DNA from: Pseudomonadaceae bacterium UBA836
GTDB taxonomy: Bacteria > Pseudomonadota > Gammaproteobacteria > Pseudomonadales > Pseudomonadaceae
Length of the DNA stretch: 14,261 nt
NCBI GenBank assembly: GCA_002296055.1
Contig: DBHE01000101.1
Span: 1 to 14,261, forward strand
Reading direction: 5' to 3'
Shown in pieces: positions 1 to 10,371 of this stretch. How positions within the stretch are numbered: position 1 is the stretch's first letter; every line of letters begins with the position of its first letter. The translations under genes and the position numbers were made by a program. Under the pieces are notes generated by a model. It was not told where the DNA came from and made no database searches. It saw only the letters and a list, made by a program, of their open reading frames with translations.

Positions 1-1
1 C

Positions 2-718
<717 letters not shown>

Positions 719-731
719 AGCATGGCGGCAT

Positions 732-770
732 AAAAAAGGCACCGTCAGCGTTAGCTGCGGTGCCTTTTTT
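732..770. terminator. Bidirectional intrinsic terminator between dapB and the convergent gene
   Basis: AAAAAAGGCACCG (732-744) pairs perfectly with CGGTGCCTTTTTT (758-770). The stem is extended inside by CAGC (746-749) with GCTG (754-757), leaving a GTTA loop and one bulged T. Six Ts end the stem on the plus strand, and the matching six As give a U-tract on the minus strand. It sits 13 nt after each of the two converging stop codons, so it very likely terminates both transcripts. Confidence 0.93.
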
Positions 771-783
771 GTTTGCGCGGTAT

Positions 784-1560
784 TTACTGGGTGCCGGCGC
801 TGGCTTCGGCCAGGTTGGCCTTCTCGCGGGACAGGTCGTCGAGGGTCTGGGTGTTTTTGCTTAGGTAGAACGCTGCAATGGTGGGCACCCAGTCGGCATG
901 ATGGTTGATGAGTCGTGGCTGGATAAAGCTGTACTGCTTGTCCAGTTGGTCGAAGGTGGCCTTATGTTCGGGCAATAGCGACTTCAGCTCGCCTGAGCCG
1001 GTATGGATGCGGGCATCCAGCTCATCGAAAAGGCCTTCCTTGCTTGGCAAAAAGTAGACGCCGACCGAGCTGAACATGTTGTTCTGATAAAGCAGCAGGA
1101 TGCGATTGGTATCGATGCTTTGACGATGCAGCGCCTGCAGGTCCGCCGGCGCGTCGGCTGCTTCGGCGTTGTAGAGCTCGGCTGCGGCGTTTTCCAGCTT
1201 GCCGTGGGCCATCATGATGCGGTTGACGGTTGCCAGGCTGTAGTGGGCCTGATCCTCGGGCATGGCTTCCAATTCGCGGATCAGCGCTACAAAATCGTTG
1301 TACAGCGGGCGTAGCGTCCCCTGGTCATCCATTTGGCGCAGCAGCGCGTCCATGCGGCGTAGGGCGGCGTTGTAGGTTTCGCGGTTGCCCGGCTCGCGCA
1401 CGCGCTCATAAAGGTTGTTGTCGATCAGCAGATAGGTGCCGGCTTCAAAGCTTTCGCTGCGAAATTCATGCAGGGCCTGCAGGCGCAGCGGGTCGGCGTG
1501 AGTGAGCGAGGCGATGAGCAGCAACGGCAGCACAAGGATGCGTTTCAAGTGCATTTGCAT
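784..1560 (-). CDS. Exported helix-rich protein of unknown function
   Basis: I do not recognise this 258-residue protein. The N-terminus reads as a Sec signal peptide: KR at 6-7, a hydrophobic core at about 8-19, and likely cleavage after T-H-A at residue 22, so the mature protein would be periplasmic or secreted. No lipobox cysteine is present, the chain has no cysteine at all, and there is no second clear membrane span. The mature part is rich in Leu, Ala, Glu, Arg and Gln in a pattern suggesting long amphipathic helices. A more hydrophobic centre (about residues 152-171, with LLLYQNN and VGVYFLP) interrupts it. The ATG at 1560 is chosen because GGGGA lies 8 nt upstream and the signal peptide starts there; the frame stays open to 1779 but that extension looks non-coding. 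It is a single-gene unit, divergent from carA and convergent with dapB. Its job cannot be inferred from these neighbours. Confidence 0.8.
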   Translation of the reverse strand: MQMHLKRILVLPLLLIASLTHADPLRLQALHEFRSESFEAGTYLLIDNNLYERVREPGNRETYNAALRRMDALLRQMDDQGTLRPLYNDFVALIRELEAMPEDQAHYSLATVNRIMMAHGKLENAAAELYNAEAADAPADLQALHRQSIDTNRILLLYQNNMFSSVGVYFLPSKEGLFDELDARIHTGSGELKSLLPEHKATFDQLDKQYSFIQPRLINHHADWVPTIAAFYLSKNTQTLDDLSREKANLAEASAGTQ

Positions 1561-1720
1561 GTTAGGTGTCCCCAGGTCCTGTGTTGTTCTTGTTGTGTTT
1601 TCCAGGCGCCTGAAGCGCTCTGGTAACGGTCTTTGCCGTTTGTTTTGGGCTCCTGCCCGGTGGTCAACAACCCGTGTTTTAACACAGACGGCGGGGATAT
1701 TGAAGATGCCTGGCGGGCTT

Positions 1721-1746
1721 GGCGACGGCCTGCTGGCCTGGTCGCC
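1721..1746. repeat. GC-rich inverted repeat
   Basis: GGCGACGGCC (1721-1730) faces GGCC (1735-1738) and GTCGCC (1741-1746). This gives a 10-bp stem with a TGCT loop and a two-base bulge at 1739-1740. No T-run follows on either strand, so it is not an ordinary intrinsic terminator. It could be a REP-like element, a protein site or chance in GC-rich DNA. I saw no second copy of it in the window by eye. Confidence 0.5.
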
Positions 1747-1761
1747 GGCTGGCCTGCGGTG

Positions 1762-1790
1762 TGGATATTTCAGCCTCAAGCCGTTAAACT
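1762..1790 (+). promoter_or_regulatory. Weak candidate sigma70 promoter for carA
   Basis: TGGATA (1762-1767) and TAAACT (1785-1790) are 17 nt apart and each matches the sigma70 consensus at four of six bases. Transcription would begin near 1797, about 125 nt upstream of carA and ahead of the possible leader ORF. An overlapping alternative, TTAAAC-N17-TATTCA (1784-1812), matches less well. The call rests on motif similarity only. Confidence 0.3.
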
Positions 1791-1826
1791 ATTGCGCTAA
1801 TCTGTCTATTCAGCGCGTATCTGACA

Positions 1827-1895
1827 ATGCCTATTGCAAGCGGGATGTTGTGTTTACCACTTCATTCCCGCTTTTGTGCAGCCCGCGTTTGGTGA
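1827..1895 (+). CDS. Possible carA leader peptide (22 codons)
   Basis: An ATG at 1827 opens a 22-codon frame beginning MPIASGMLCL and ending at the TGA at 1893-1895, 27 nt before the carA start. The frame runs through the terminator-like hairpin at 1838-1873, which is the arrangement expected when translation of a short leader decides whether a hairpin forms. There is no clear Shine-Dalgarno site before the ATG. The peptide has scattered Leu, Cys and Arg codons rather than a run of one amino acid. I recall reports that carAB of Pseudomonas responds to pyrimidines and arginine through its leader, but I cannot confirm that here. It could equally be a chance ORF. Confidence 0.3.
   Translation: MPIASGMLCLPLHSRFCAARVW
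1838..1873 (+). promoter_or_regulatory. Terminator-like hairpin in the carA leader (candidate attenuator)
   Basis: AAGCGGGA (1838-1845) pairs perfectly with TCCCGCTT (1866-1873). A small inner stem, GTG (1850-1852) with CAC (1858-1860), closes a TTTAC loop. The 3' arm runs into TTTT (1872-1875), a short U-tract. GCGGG in the 5' arm could instead pair with a second CCCGC at 1882-1886, so two exclusive folds are possible. The hairpin ends 49 nt before the carA start, in the right place for transcription attenuation, but the U-tract is short. Confidence 0.45.
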
Positions 1896-1912
1896 AACGT
1901 GTCAGTTCTTTC

Positions 1913-1917
1913 GGAGG
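1913..1917 (+). promoter_or_regulatory. Ribosome binding site fixing the TTG start of carA
   Basis: GGAGG lies 5 nt before the TTG at 1923. That is good spacing and is incompatible with the in-frame GTG at 1899, which is upstream of this site. The resulting N-terminus, (M)[14 protein letters not shown], matches where CarA proteins begin. Confidence 0.85.
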
Positions 1918-1922
1918 TTTTC

Positions 1923-3059
1923 TTGTCCAAGCCAGCCATTCTCGCACTCGCCGACGGCAGTATTTTCCGCGGTGAGTCCATCGGCGCCGACGGTTCCAGC
2001 GTTGGCGAGGTCGTCTTTAATACGGCCATGACCGGTTACCAGGAGATCCTCACCGATCCTTCCTACGCGCGTCAAATCGTCACCCTTACCTACCCGCACA
2101 TCGGCAACACCGGCGTCACGCCTGAGGACGTGGAGTCCGATAAGGTGCAGGCTGCGGGTCTGGTGATTCGCGATCTGCCTTTGCTGGCCAGCAACTGGCG
2201 CTGCAAGCAGACGCTTGACGATTACCTGCGCGAAAACGGCATTGTTGCGATCGCGGGTATCGACACTCGCCGCCTCACGCGCATTCTTCGTGAAAAAGGT
2301 TCCCAAAGCGGCTGCCTGCTGGCGGGTGATGACATTTCCGACGAGAAGGCACTGGAGCTGGCGCGCGGCTTCCCGGGCCTGAAAGGCATGGACCTGGCTA
2401 AGGAAGTCTCGGTCAAGCAGAGCTATGAGTGGCGCTCCAGTGTCTGGAGTCTGGAGACGGACAGTCACCCAGAACTGACCGATGCCGAGCTGCCGCATCA
2501 TGTTGTCGCCTTTGATTACGGCGTGAAGTACAACATTCTGCGCATGCTGGTTGCGCGTGGCTGCCGCCTGACGGTGGTGCCGGCACAGACGCCTGCTTCC
2601 GAGGTGCTGGCCCTGAACCCGGATGGCGTGTTCCTGTCCAACGGCCCGGGTGACCCGGAGCCTTGCGACTACGCCATCGCCGCCATTAAGGACATTCTGG
2701 AAACCGATATTCCGGTCTTCGGCATCTGCCTGGGTCACCAGCTGCTGGCGCTCGCCTCCGGTGCCAAGACGGTGAAGATGGGTCATGGCCACCACGGCGC
2801 CAACCACCCGGTGCAAGACCTGGATACCGGTGTGGTGATGATCACCAGTCAAAACCACGGCTTCGCGGTTGATGAAACCAGCCTGCCGGCCAATTTGCGC
2901 CCGACCCACAAGTCGCTGTTCGATGGCACCCTGCAAGGTATCGAACGCACTGACAAGGCGGCCTTCAGCTTCCAGGGGCACCCTGAGGCGAGCCCCGGTC
3001 CGCACGATGTGGAACCGCTGTTCGACCGTTTCATCGACGCCATGAAAAAACGCGCCTGA
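1923..3059 (+). CDS. carA: Carbamoyl-phosphate synthase small (glutaminase) subunit
   Basis: CarA hydrolyses glutamine and channels ammonia to CarB, which makes carbamoyl phosphate for arginine and pyrimidine synthesis in the cytoplasm. From the TTG start the protein is 378 residues, the length I expect for Pseudomonas. The N-terminal CarA-specific domain (about 1-150) carries [20 protein letters not shown]. The C-terminal class I glutamine amidotransferase domain (about 192-378) has the nucleophile Cys269 in [15 protein letters not shown] and the His353/Glu355 pair in [14 protein letters not shown]; all three positions coincide with the E. coli catalytic residues. The oxyanion region [12 protein letters not shown] is also intact. 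carB starts 32 nt downstream, so the two subunits are surely co-transcribed. The upstream leader (hairpin and short ORF) suggests control before the start codon, but this is inference. Confidence 0.98.
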   Translation: MSKPAILALADGSIFRGESIGADGSSVGEVVFNTAMTGYQEILTDPSYARQIVTLTYPHIGNTGVTPEDVESDKVQAAGLVIRDLPLLASNWRCKQTLDDYLRENGIVAIAGIDTRRLTRILREKGSQSGCLLAGDDISDEKALELARGFPGLKGMDLAKEVSVKQSYEWRSSVWSLETDSHPELTDAELPHHVVAFDYGVKYNILRMLVARGCRLTVVPAQTPASEVLALNPDGVFLSNGPGDPEPCDYAIAAIKDILETDIPVFGICLGHQLLALASGAKTVKMGHGHHGANHPVQDLDTGVVMITSQNHGFAVDETSLPANLRPTHKSLFDGTLQGIERTDKAAFSFQGHPEASPGPHDVEPLFDRFIDAMKKRA

Positions 3060-3091
3060 ACCCCGGTACACCCTAGGATTTGTAAACGACT

Positions 3092-6307
<3,216 letters not shown>

Positions 6308-6310
6308 TCC

Positions 6311-6784
6311 ATGAAGTACCCGATGACCAAGCAGGGCGCAGAAGCCCTCGAAGTCGAACTTAAGCACCTCAAGACCGAGCTGCGCCCGCAGATCACCCAG
6401 GCGATTGCCGAGGCGCGCGAGCTGGGGGATCTGAAAGAAAATGCTGAGTACCACGCTGCCCGCGAGCAGCAGGGTATGGTCGAGGCGCGCATTCGTGACA
6501 TCGAAGGCCGTCTGTCCAATGCCCAGGTGATTGATGTCACCGCTATCGCGCATACCGGCAAGGTTATCTTCGGCACCACTGTGACTATCGCCAACGTCGA
6601 TACTGACGAGGAAGTGGTCTATCAGATCGTCGGTGACGATGAAGCTGACATCAAGCAGCGCAAGCTGTCGGTCAGCTCGCCCATCGCCCGTGCTCTAATC
6701 GGCAAGGAAGAAGGCGAGATCGTCGCAGTGAAAACCCCGGGCGGCGTAGTCGAATACGAAATTGTCGAGGTTCAGCACCTGTGA
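6311..6784 (+). CDS. greA: Transcription elongation factor GreA
   Basis: GreA enters the secondary channel of RNA polymerase and stimulates cleavage of backtracked RNA so that stalled complexes can resume. At 157 residues it has the usual size (158 in E. coli). The N-terminal antiparallel coiled coil (about 1-75) carries the tip [17 protein letters not shown] with the two acidic residues Asp40 and Glu43 that hold the catalytic magnesium. The C-terminal FKBP-like domain (about 80-157) contains [24 protein letters not shown] and [11 protein letters not shown]. The start ATG is only 3 nt after the carB stop with AAAGG 10 nt upstream, so it is translated from the carAB message. The next gene overlaps its stop codon. 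Confidence 0.98.
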   Translation: MKYPMTKQGAEALEVELKHLKTELRPQITQAIAEARELGDLKENAEYHAAREQQGMVEARIRDIEGRLSNAQVIDVTAIAHTGKVIFGTTVTIANVDTDEEVVYQIVGDDEADIKQRKLSVSSPIARALIGKEEGEIVAVKTPGGVVEYEIVEVQHL

Positions 6785-7206
6785 CGGAGCCGGCGGCTGG
6801 CTCCGGACTGCCCGCTCGCAGAGGGGCTGGCCGCATTGCCTGGCAATTGCTGCTGACGCTGTGGGTGGGCGCGGTCTGGAGTCTGCACTTCATTCTGCTG
6901 CCAGGGCTGCAGCAGATGGGGTTGGCGCCGCTGTTAATTGACGAGGCTGCGTCAGTGCTGCGACCGTCGGTCATGTTGATTACCGTGGCTGCGGCCAGTG
7001 TGCAGCTTTTTCAGCTGGCTGTGCGGCGTGTCGGCTGGAGCGATCTGCGTGTGCAGATGCTGATATTGGTATTGATGGCGGGGGGAGCGTTTTTCGCCCT
7101 GCGTCTGCAGGATAACCCTCTGTACGGGATTTTCTGCTACCTGGTCGTTGCCTTCGCTGGTCTGGTATTGGCGGTGCAGCCCCGCCCCGATGAGGTGCGG
7201 GGCTGA
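6781..7206 (+). CDS. Small four-helix membrane protein, DUF4149-like
   Basis: This 141-residue protein has no known reaction. After a short polar N-terminus it shows four hydrophobic spans at about 19-41, 62-80, 91-108 and 113-133, so it should be an inner-membrane protein. Few charged residues lie within the spans. The first span, with [15 protein letters not shown], resembles the start of DUF4149/TMEM205-type membrane proteins, and an uncharacterised membrane protein occupies this place after greA in Pseudomonas; the family name is from memory and not certain. The start is GTG, overlapping the greA stop (GTGA), with GAGG 10 nt upstream, so translation is probably coupled to greA. It ends 11 nt before the stop codon of the convergent yhbY. 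No metal-binding or catalytic motif is evident. Confidence 0.85.
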   Translation: MTEPAAGSGLPARRGAGRIAWQLLLTLWVGAVWSLHFILLPGLQQMGLAPLLIDEAASVLRPSVMLITVAAASVQLFQLAVRRVGWSDLRVQMLILVLMAGGAFFALRLQDNPLYGIFCYLVVAFAGLVLAVQPRPDEVRG

Positions 7207-7217
7207 CGCCTGTCAGC
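7202..7217. repeat. Short hairpin at the convergent junction before yhbY
   Basis: GCTGAC (7202-7207) and GTCAGC (7212-7217) form a perfect 6-bp stem with a 4-nt loop. The stem includes the stop codon of the membrane-protein gene and abuts the yhbY stop. No U-tract follows on either strand, so it is at best a weak or Rho-assisted end for the converging transcripts. Confidence 0.45.
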
Positions 7218-7532
7218 TCAGAAACCCTGAAAACGCTTGAGGTTGGACAGGTTGGCGTTGGGCTTTTTGGCCCGGCGCAGCAGGATAGCCATTTTGCCGA
7301 TGACCTGAACCAGCTCGGCGCCACTTTGCTGGCACGCCTCGTTGATCAGGGCCTGCTTGGCGTCGCGGTCACTGACGGTGACGCGAATCTTGATCAGTTC
7401 GTGATCATTCAGCGCGCGGTCCAGTTCGGCCAGTACGCCTTCGCTGATACCCTGTTCACTGATAATGACGATCGGCTTTAAATGATGGCCGATGCGCTTG
7501 AGATCTTTTTTCTGTGCGGAGCTGAGCGCCAT
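7218..7532 (-). CDS. yhbY: Ribosome assembly RNA-binding protein YhbY (CRM domain)
   Basis: YhbY is a single CRM-domain RNA-binding protein associated with precursors of the large ribosomal subunit; its exact role is only partly known. The 104 residues cover the whole domain: LSSAQKKDLKRIGHHLKPIV at the N-terminus, the loop before the central helix, then EGVLAELDRALNDHELIKIR and ELVQVIGKMAILLRRAKKP. CRM proteins usually carry a GxxG loop. Here that position reads SEQG (residues 25-28), so the first glycine is replaced; from memory many Pseudomonas homologues also lack it. The start is the ATG at 7532, with only a weak GGA about 6 nt upstream. It stands alone on the minus strand, convergent to the greA block and divergent from rlmE, the usual arrangement for this locus. 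No strong promoter is visible in the 78-nt divergent gap. Confidence 0.95.
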   Translation of the reverse strand: MALSSAQKKDLKRIGHHLKPIVIISEQGISEGVLAELDRALNDHELIKIRVTVSDRDAKQALINEACQQSGAELVQVIGKMAILLRRAKKPNANLSNLKRFQGF

Positions 7533-7600
7533 AATGTTCCGTATGAAAATTCATTAAGTGTGTGATGCACTAGTTTAACCGGCGGCGTGGTCCGCTGCAC

Positions 7601-7604
7601 GAGG
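7601..7604 (+). promoter_or_regulatory. Ribosome binding site for the GTG start of rlmE
   Basis: GAGG lies 6 nt before the GTG at 7611. An earlier in-frame GTG at 7587 would put this site inside the gene and add eight residues not found at the start of known RlmE proteins. Confidence 0.75.
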
Positions 7605-7610
7605 TATTCC

Positions 7611-8240
7611 GTGGCACAGTCCAAGACAAGCAAGCGTTGGCTTAAAGAGCATTTTGACGACCCCTTCGTGAAGCAGGCGCAGAAGGATGGTTATCGCTCG
7701 CGTGCCAGTTACAAGTTGCTGGCCATTCAGGAGCGTGATCGCATTCTCAAGCCCGGCATGACTGTGCTTGATCTGGGCGCTGCACCCGGTGGCTGGTCCC
7801 AGGTCGCTGCCCGGCTGATTGGCGAGAAGGGGCGTATTATTGCCTCGGATATTCTGGCCATGGACAGCATTCCGGATGTCACCTTCATTCAGGGCGACTT
7901 TACCGAGGACAGTGTCTTCGAGGCCATCCTTGCGGCTATCGGCGATACGCAGGTAGACCTTGTTATTTCCGATATGGCCCCCAATATGAGTGGAACCCCT
8001 GCGGTTGATCAGCCGCGGGCCATGTATCTGTGCGAACTGGCGCTGGACATGGCGGCGCGGGTGTTGCGTCCGGGTGGTGATTTTTTGATCAAAGTGTTCC
8101 ACGGTGAAGGTTTTGATGAGTACTTCCGCGAAATGCGCGGGCAGTACGACAAGCTGGTAACGCGCAAGCCTGATGCCTCGCGCGGTCGCTCGCGTGAAAC
8201 CTATCTGCTGGCCCGCGGCTTCAAAGGGGCGGATCAGTAG
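7611..8240 (+). CDS. rlmE: 23S rRNA 2'-O-ribose uridine methyltransferase RlmE
   Basis: RlmE (also called FtsJ or RrmJ) transfers a methyl group from SAM to the 2'-OH of a uridine in the A-loop of 23S rRNA (U2552 in E. coli), a late step in 50S maturation. The 209-residue protein shows the SAM-binding motif [15 protein letters not shown] (about 52-66) and the full K-D-K-E catalytic tetrad of 2'-O-methyltransferases: Lys35 in SRASYKLL, Asp121 in [13 protein letters not shown], Lys161 in [11 protein letters not shown] and Glu196 in [13 protein letters not shown]. Each is offset by three from the E. coli numbering. The start is a GTG with GAGG 6 nt upstream. It diverges from yhbY, another ribosome-assembly gene. 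ftsH begins 174 nt after its stop, an unusually roomy gap that contains an inverted repeat and a possible promoter. Confidence 0.97.
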   Translation: MAQSKTSKRWLKEHFDDPFVKQAQKDGYRSRASYKLLAIQERDRILKPGMTVLDLGAAPGGWSQVAARLIGEKGRIIASDILAMDSIPDVTFIQGDFTEDSVFEAILAAIGDTQVDLVISDMAPNMSGTPAVDQPRAMYLCELALDMAARVLRPGGDFLIKVFHGEGFDEYFREMRGQYDKLVTRKPDASRGRSRETYLLARGFKGADQ

Positions 8241-8264
8241 TTTGGCTGAAGCGCCGGAACCATG

Positions 8265-8299
8265 GTGTCGCCAATGCAGTCTGTGATGTCTGGCGACAC
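8265..8299. repeat. 9-bp inverted repeat between rlmE and ftsH
   Basis: GTGTCGCCA (8265-8273) and TGGCGACAC (8291-8299) are perfect reverse complements separated by 17 nt. In RNA this would be a 9-bp stem starting 24 nt after the rlmE stop, without a U-tract. It could end or stabilise the rlmE message, or be a protein-binding site upstream of the ftsH promoter. Confidence 0.6.
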
Positions 8300-8338
8300 A
8301 GGGCGTTACACAGCGTCGACTGCCGAGTTGGCCTAAAC

Positions 8339-8347
8339 TGGTGTAAT
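8339..8347 (+). promoter_or_regulatory. Candidate extended -10 promoter for ftsH
   Basis: TG-G-TGTAAT (8339-8347) fits an extended -10 element, with TG one base before a hexamer matching TATAAT at five of six positions. There is no good -35 hexamer at the usual distance. The message would start near 8354, giving an untranslated leader of about 60 nt. I looked for a heat-shock sigma32-type promoter, which drives ftsH in E. coli, and did not see one. Confidence 0.35.
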
Positions 8348-8402
8348 GTGGGCAGCGTGGACAACAGACTCAGCAAGGCTCCCGCAATGGTGCTGGGGGC
8401 AA

Positions 8403-8407
8403 GAGGG
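8403..8407 (+). promoter_or_regulatory. Ribosome binding site fixing the TTG start of ftsH
   Basis: GAGGG lies 7 nt before the TTG at 8415. The in-frame ATG at 8424 would be 16 nt away, too far for this site, and the ATG at 8346 lies upstream of it. Confidence 0.7.
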
Positions 8408-8414
8408 TAGTGAA

Positions 8415-10364
8415 TTGAACGATATGGCGAAGAACCTCATCCTGTGGCTGATCATTGCCGCCGTACTGGTCACGGTGATGAACAACTTCAGTAGTACCAA
8501 GGAACCGGATACGCTGAATTACTCCCAGTTCCTTGATCTGGTAGAGAGCCGCCAGGTCGAGCGCGTGACGGTGGATGGTTACATCATCACCGGGCGTGAG
8601 CGCAGTGGTGAGTCTTTCAAGACCGTGCGCCCGGCGATTCAGGACAATGGCTTGATTGGCGACCTGCTCGATAACGACGTCATCATTGAAGGCAAGCAGC
8701 CCGAGCAGCAGAGCATCTGGACTCAGTTGCTGATCGCCAGCTTCCCGATTCTGATCATTATCGCCATCTTCATGTTCTTCATGCGCCAGATGCAGGGCGG
8801 CGGCGGTGGCCGTGGCGGCCCGATGAGCTTTGGCAAGAGCAAGGCGCGCATGCTGACCGAAGACCAGGTCAAAACTACCTTTGCTGACGTTGCCGGCTGT
8901 GATGAGGCGAAGGAAGACGTGCAGGAGCTGGTTGAGTTTCTGCGTGATCCGGGCAAGTTCCAGCGCCTGGGTGGTCATATTCCCCGCGGCGTACTGATGG
9001 TGGGCCAGCCGGGTACCGGTAAGACCCTGCTCGCCAAGGCCGTCGCTGGTGAGGCCAAGGTGCCGTTCTTCACCATCTCCGGTTCTGACTTTGTTGAAAT
9101 GTTCGTGGGTGTCGGTGCCTCCCGTGTGCGCGATATGTTCGAGCAGGCCAAGAAGCACGCCCCGTGCATCATCTTTATCGACGAAATTGACGCGGTCGGC
9201 CGTCATCGTGGCTCAGGAATGGGCGGCGGTCATGACGAGCGTGAGCAGACCTTGAACCAGTTGCTGGTTGAGATGGACGGCTTTGAGCCGAACGACGGCA
9301 TCATTGTGATTGCGGCAACTAACCGCCCCGACGTGCTGGACCCTGCGCTGCTGCGTCCTGGTCGCTTTGACCGTCAGGTAGTGGTGGGTCTGCCGGATAT
9401 CCGCGGTCGTGAACAGATTCTTAAGGTGCACATGCGCAAGGTGCCGCTGGGTGATGACGTCAAGCCGTCGCTGATTGCGCGTGGTACTCCCGGCTTCTCC
9501 GGTGCGGATCTGGCCAACCTGGTGAACGAAGCTTCTCTGTTTGCTGCGCGTGCTAATAAGCGTCTGGTGGAAATGGGCGAGTTTGAGATGGCCAAGGACA
9601 AGATCATGATGGGCGCTGAGCGCAAGTCCATGGTCATGTCCGAGAAGGAAAAGCTCAACACCGCTTACCATGAGTCCGGCCACGCGATCGTTGGTCGCCT
9701 GGTGCCCGAGCATGACCCGGTCTACAAGGTCACTATCATTCCGCGGGGCCGAGCGCTGGGCGTGACCATGTTCCTGCCGGAAGAGGATCGCTACAGCCTG
9801 TCCAAGCGTGCGCTGACCAGTCAGATCTGCTCGCTGTTCGGTGGTCGTATTGCCGAGGAAATGACGCTGGGCTTTGATGGTGTGACCACCGGTGCATCGA
9901 ACGACATCATGCGGGCAACCCAGCTGGCCAAGAACATGGTGACCAAGTGGGGCTTGTCCGAGAAGCTTGGTCCGCTGCAGTATGCTGAAGAGGAAGATCA
10001 GGGTTATCTGGGTCGTTCTGGTGGCGGCGGGCTGTCCGGTGTGTCCGGTGAAACGGCCAAGCAGATTGACGAAGAGGTGCGCCGCATCATCGATGAGTGC
10101 TACGGCACTGCGCGCCGTCTGCTGGACGAGAACCGCGACAAGCTGGACATGATGGCTGAAGCCTTGATGAAGTACGAAACCATCGATACTCAGCAGATCG
10201 ACGACATCATGGCGGGTCGTGTCCCCCGTGAGCCGAAAGACTGGCAGGGTGATGGCAAGTCCGGTCCGGGCGCCATTGTCACCAGCGACGAGGGTGGCGA
10301 TAGCAAGCCTGATGAGGCTTCCAAGGGTGCCGGTCCGATTGGCGGGCCGGCCGGGGAGCACTGA
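8415..10364 (+). CDS. ftsH: ATP-dependent zinc metalloprotease FtsH
   Basis: FtsH is a membrane-anchored hexameric AAA+ protease that degrades misfolded membrane proteins and regulatory substrates, in E. coli including LpxC and sigma32. The TTG start gives 649 residues. Order of parts: membrane span at about 8-22, periplasmic domain about 25-102, second span about 103-122, glycine-rich linker, AAA+ module, then peptidase. Visible motifs: Walker A GQPGTGKT (197-204), Walker B IIFIDEID (252-259), second region of homology [20 protein letters not shown] (301-320) with arginine fingers 314 and 317, zinc site HESGH (419-423) and the third ligand Asp497. The Walker A loop has Gln where I remember Pro; it still fits the GxxxxGKT consensus. 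The C-terminal tail after about 610 is Gly, Asp, Ser and Pro rich and looks disordered. folP starts 7 nt after the stop. Confidence 0.98.
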   Translation: MNDMAKNLILWLIIAAVLVTVMNNFSSTKEPDTLNYSQFLDLVESRQVERVTVDGYIITGRERSGESFKTVRPAIQDNGLIGDLLDNDVIIEGKQPEQQSIWTQLLIASFPILIIIAIFMFFMRQMQGGGGGRGGPMSFGKSKARMLTEDQVKTTFADVAGCDEAKEDVQELVEFLRDPGKFQRLGGHIPRGVLMVGQPGTGKTLLAKAVAGEAKVPFFTISGSDFVEMFVGVGASRVRDMFEQAKKHAPCIIFIDEIDAVGRHRGSGMGGGHDEREQTLNQLLVEMDGFEPNDGIIVIAATNRPDVLDPALLRPGRFDRQVVVGLPDIRGREQILKVHMRKVPLGDDVKPSLIARGTPGFSGADLANLVNEASLFAARANKRLVEMGEFEMAKDKIMMGAERKSMVMSEKEKLNTAYHESGHAIVGRLVPEHDPVYKVTIIPRGRALGVTMFLPEEDRYSLSKRALTSQICSLFGGRIAEEMTLGFDGVTTGASNDIMRATQLAKNMVTKWGLSEKLGPLQYAEEEDQGYLGRSGGGGLSGVSGETAKQIDEEVRRIIDECYGTARRLLDENRDKLDMMAEALMKYETIDTQQIDDIMAGRVPREPKDWQGDGKSGPGAIVTSDEGGDSKPDEASKGAGPIGGPAGEH

Positions 10365-10371
10365 TTCAGCA

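Larger units (their letters stand above)
1561..1922. other. Divergent intergenic region upstream of carA and the exported-protein gene
   Basis: This 362-nt spacer holds no conserved protein gene that I can see. The half nearest carA contains a weak sigma70-like promoter, a possible 22-codon leader ORF and a terminator-like hairpin, listed separately. The other half contains a GC-rich inverted repeat (1721-1746) and the small repeat GTGTT-TT-AACAC (1674-1685). I see no convincing promoter for the minus-strand gene. The minus-strand frame is open across 1561-1779, but its composition does not resemble coding sequence and the signal peptide argues for the later start. Confidence 0.7.

Noticed and set aside
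1674..1685. GTGTT-TT-AACAC as an operator
   Set aside because: Only 5 bp per arm and no matching site elsewhere nearby; easily chance.
1561..1779. In-frame N-terminal extension of the exported-protein gene
   Set aside because: The extension would bury the signal peptide 73 residues into the protein, and its Arg/Pro-rich composition looks like translated spacer.
1899..1922. GTG at 1899 as the carA start
   Set aside because: It lies upstream of the well-placed GGAGG and adds eight residues not found in CarA proteins.
8346..8414. ATG at 8346 as the ftsH start
   Set aside because: It would add 23 residues rich in Trp and Gly before the conserved N-terminal membrane anchor and has no Shine-Dalgarno site.
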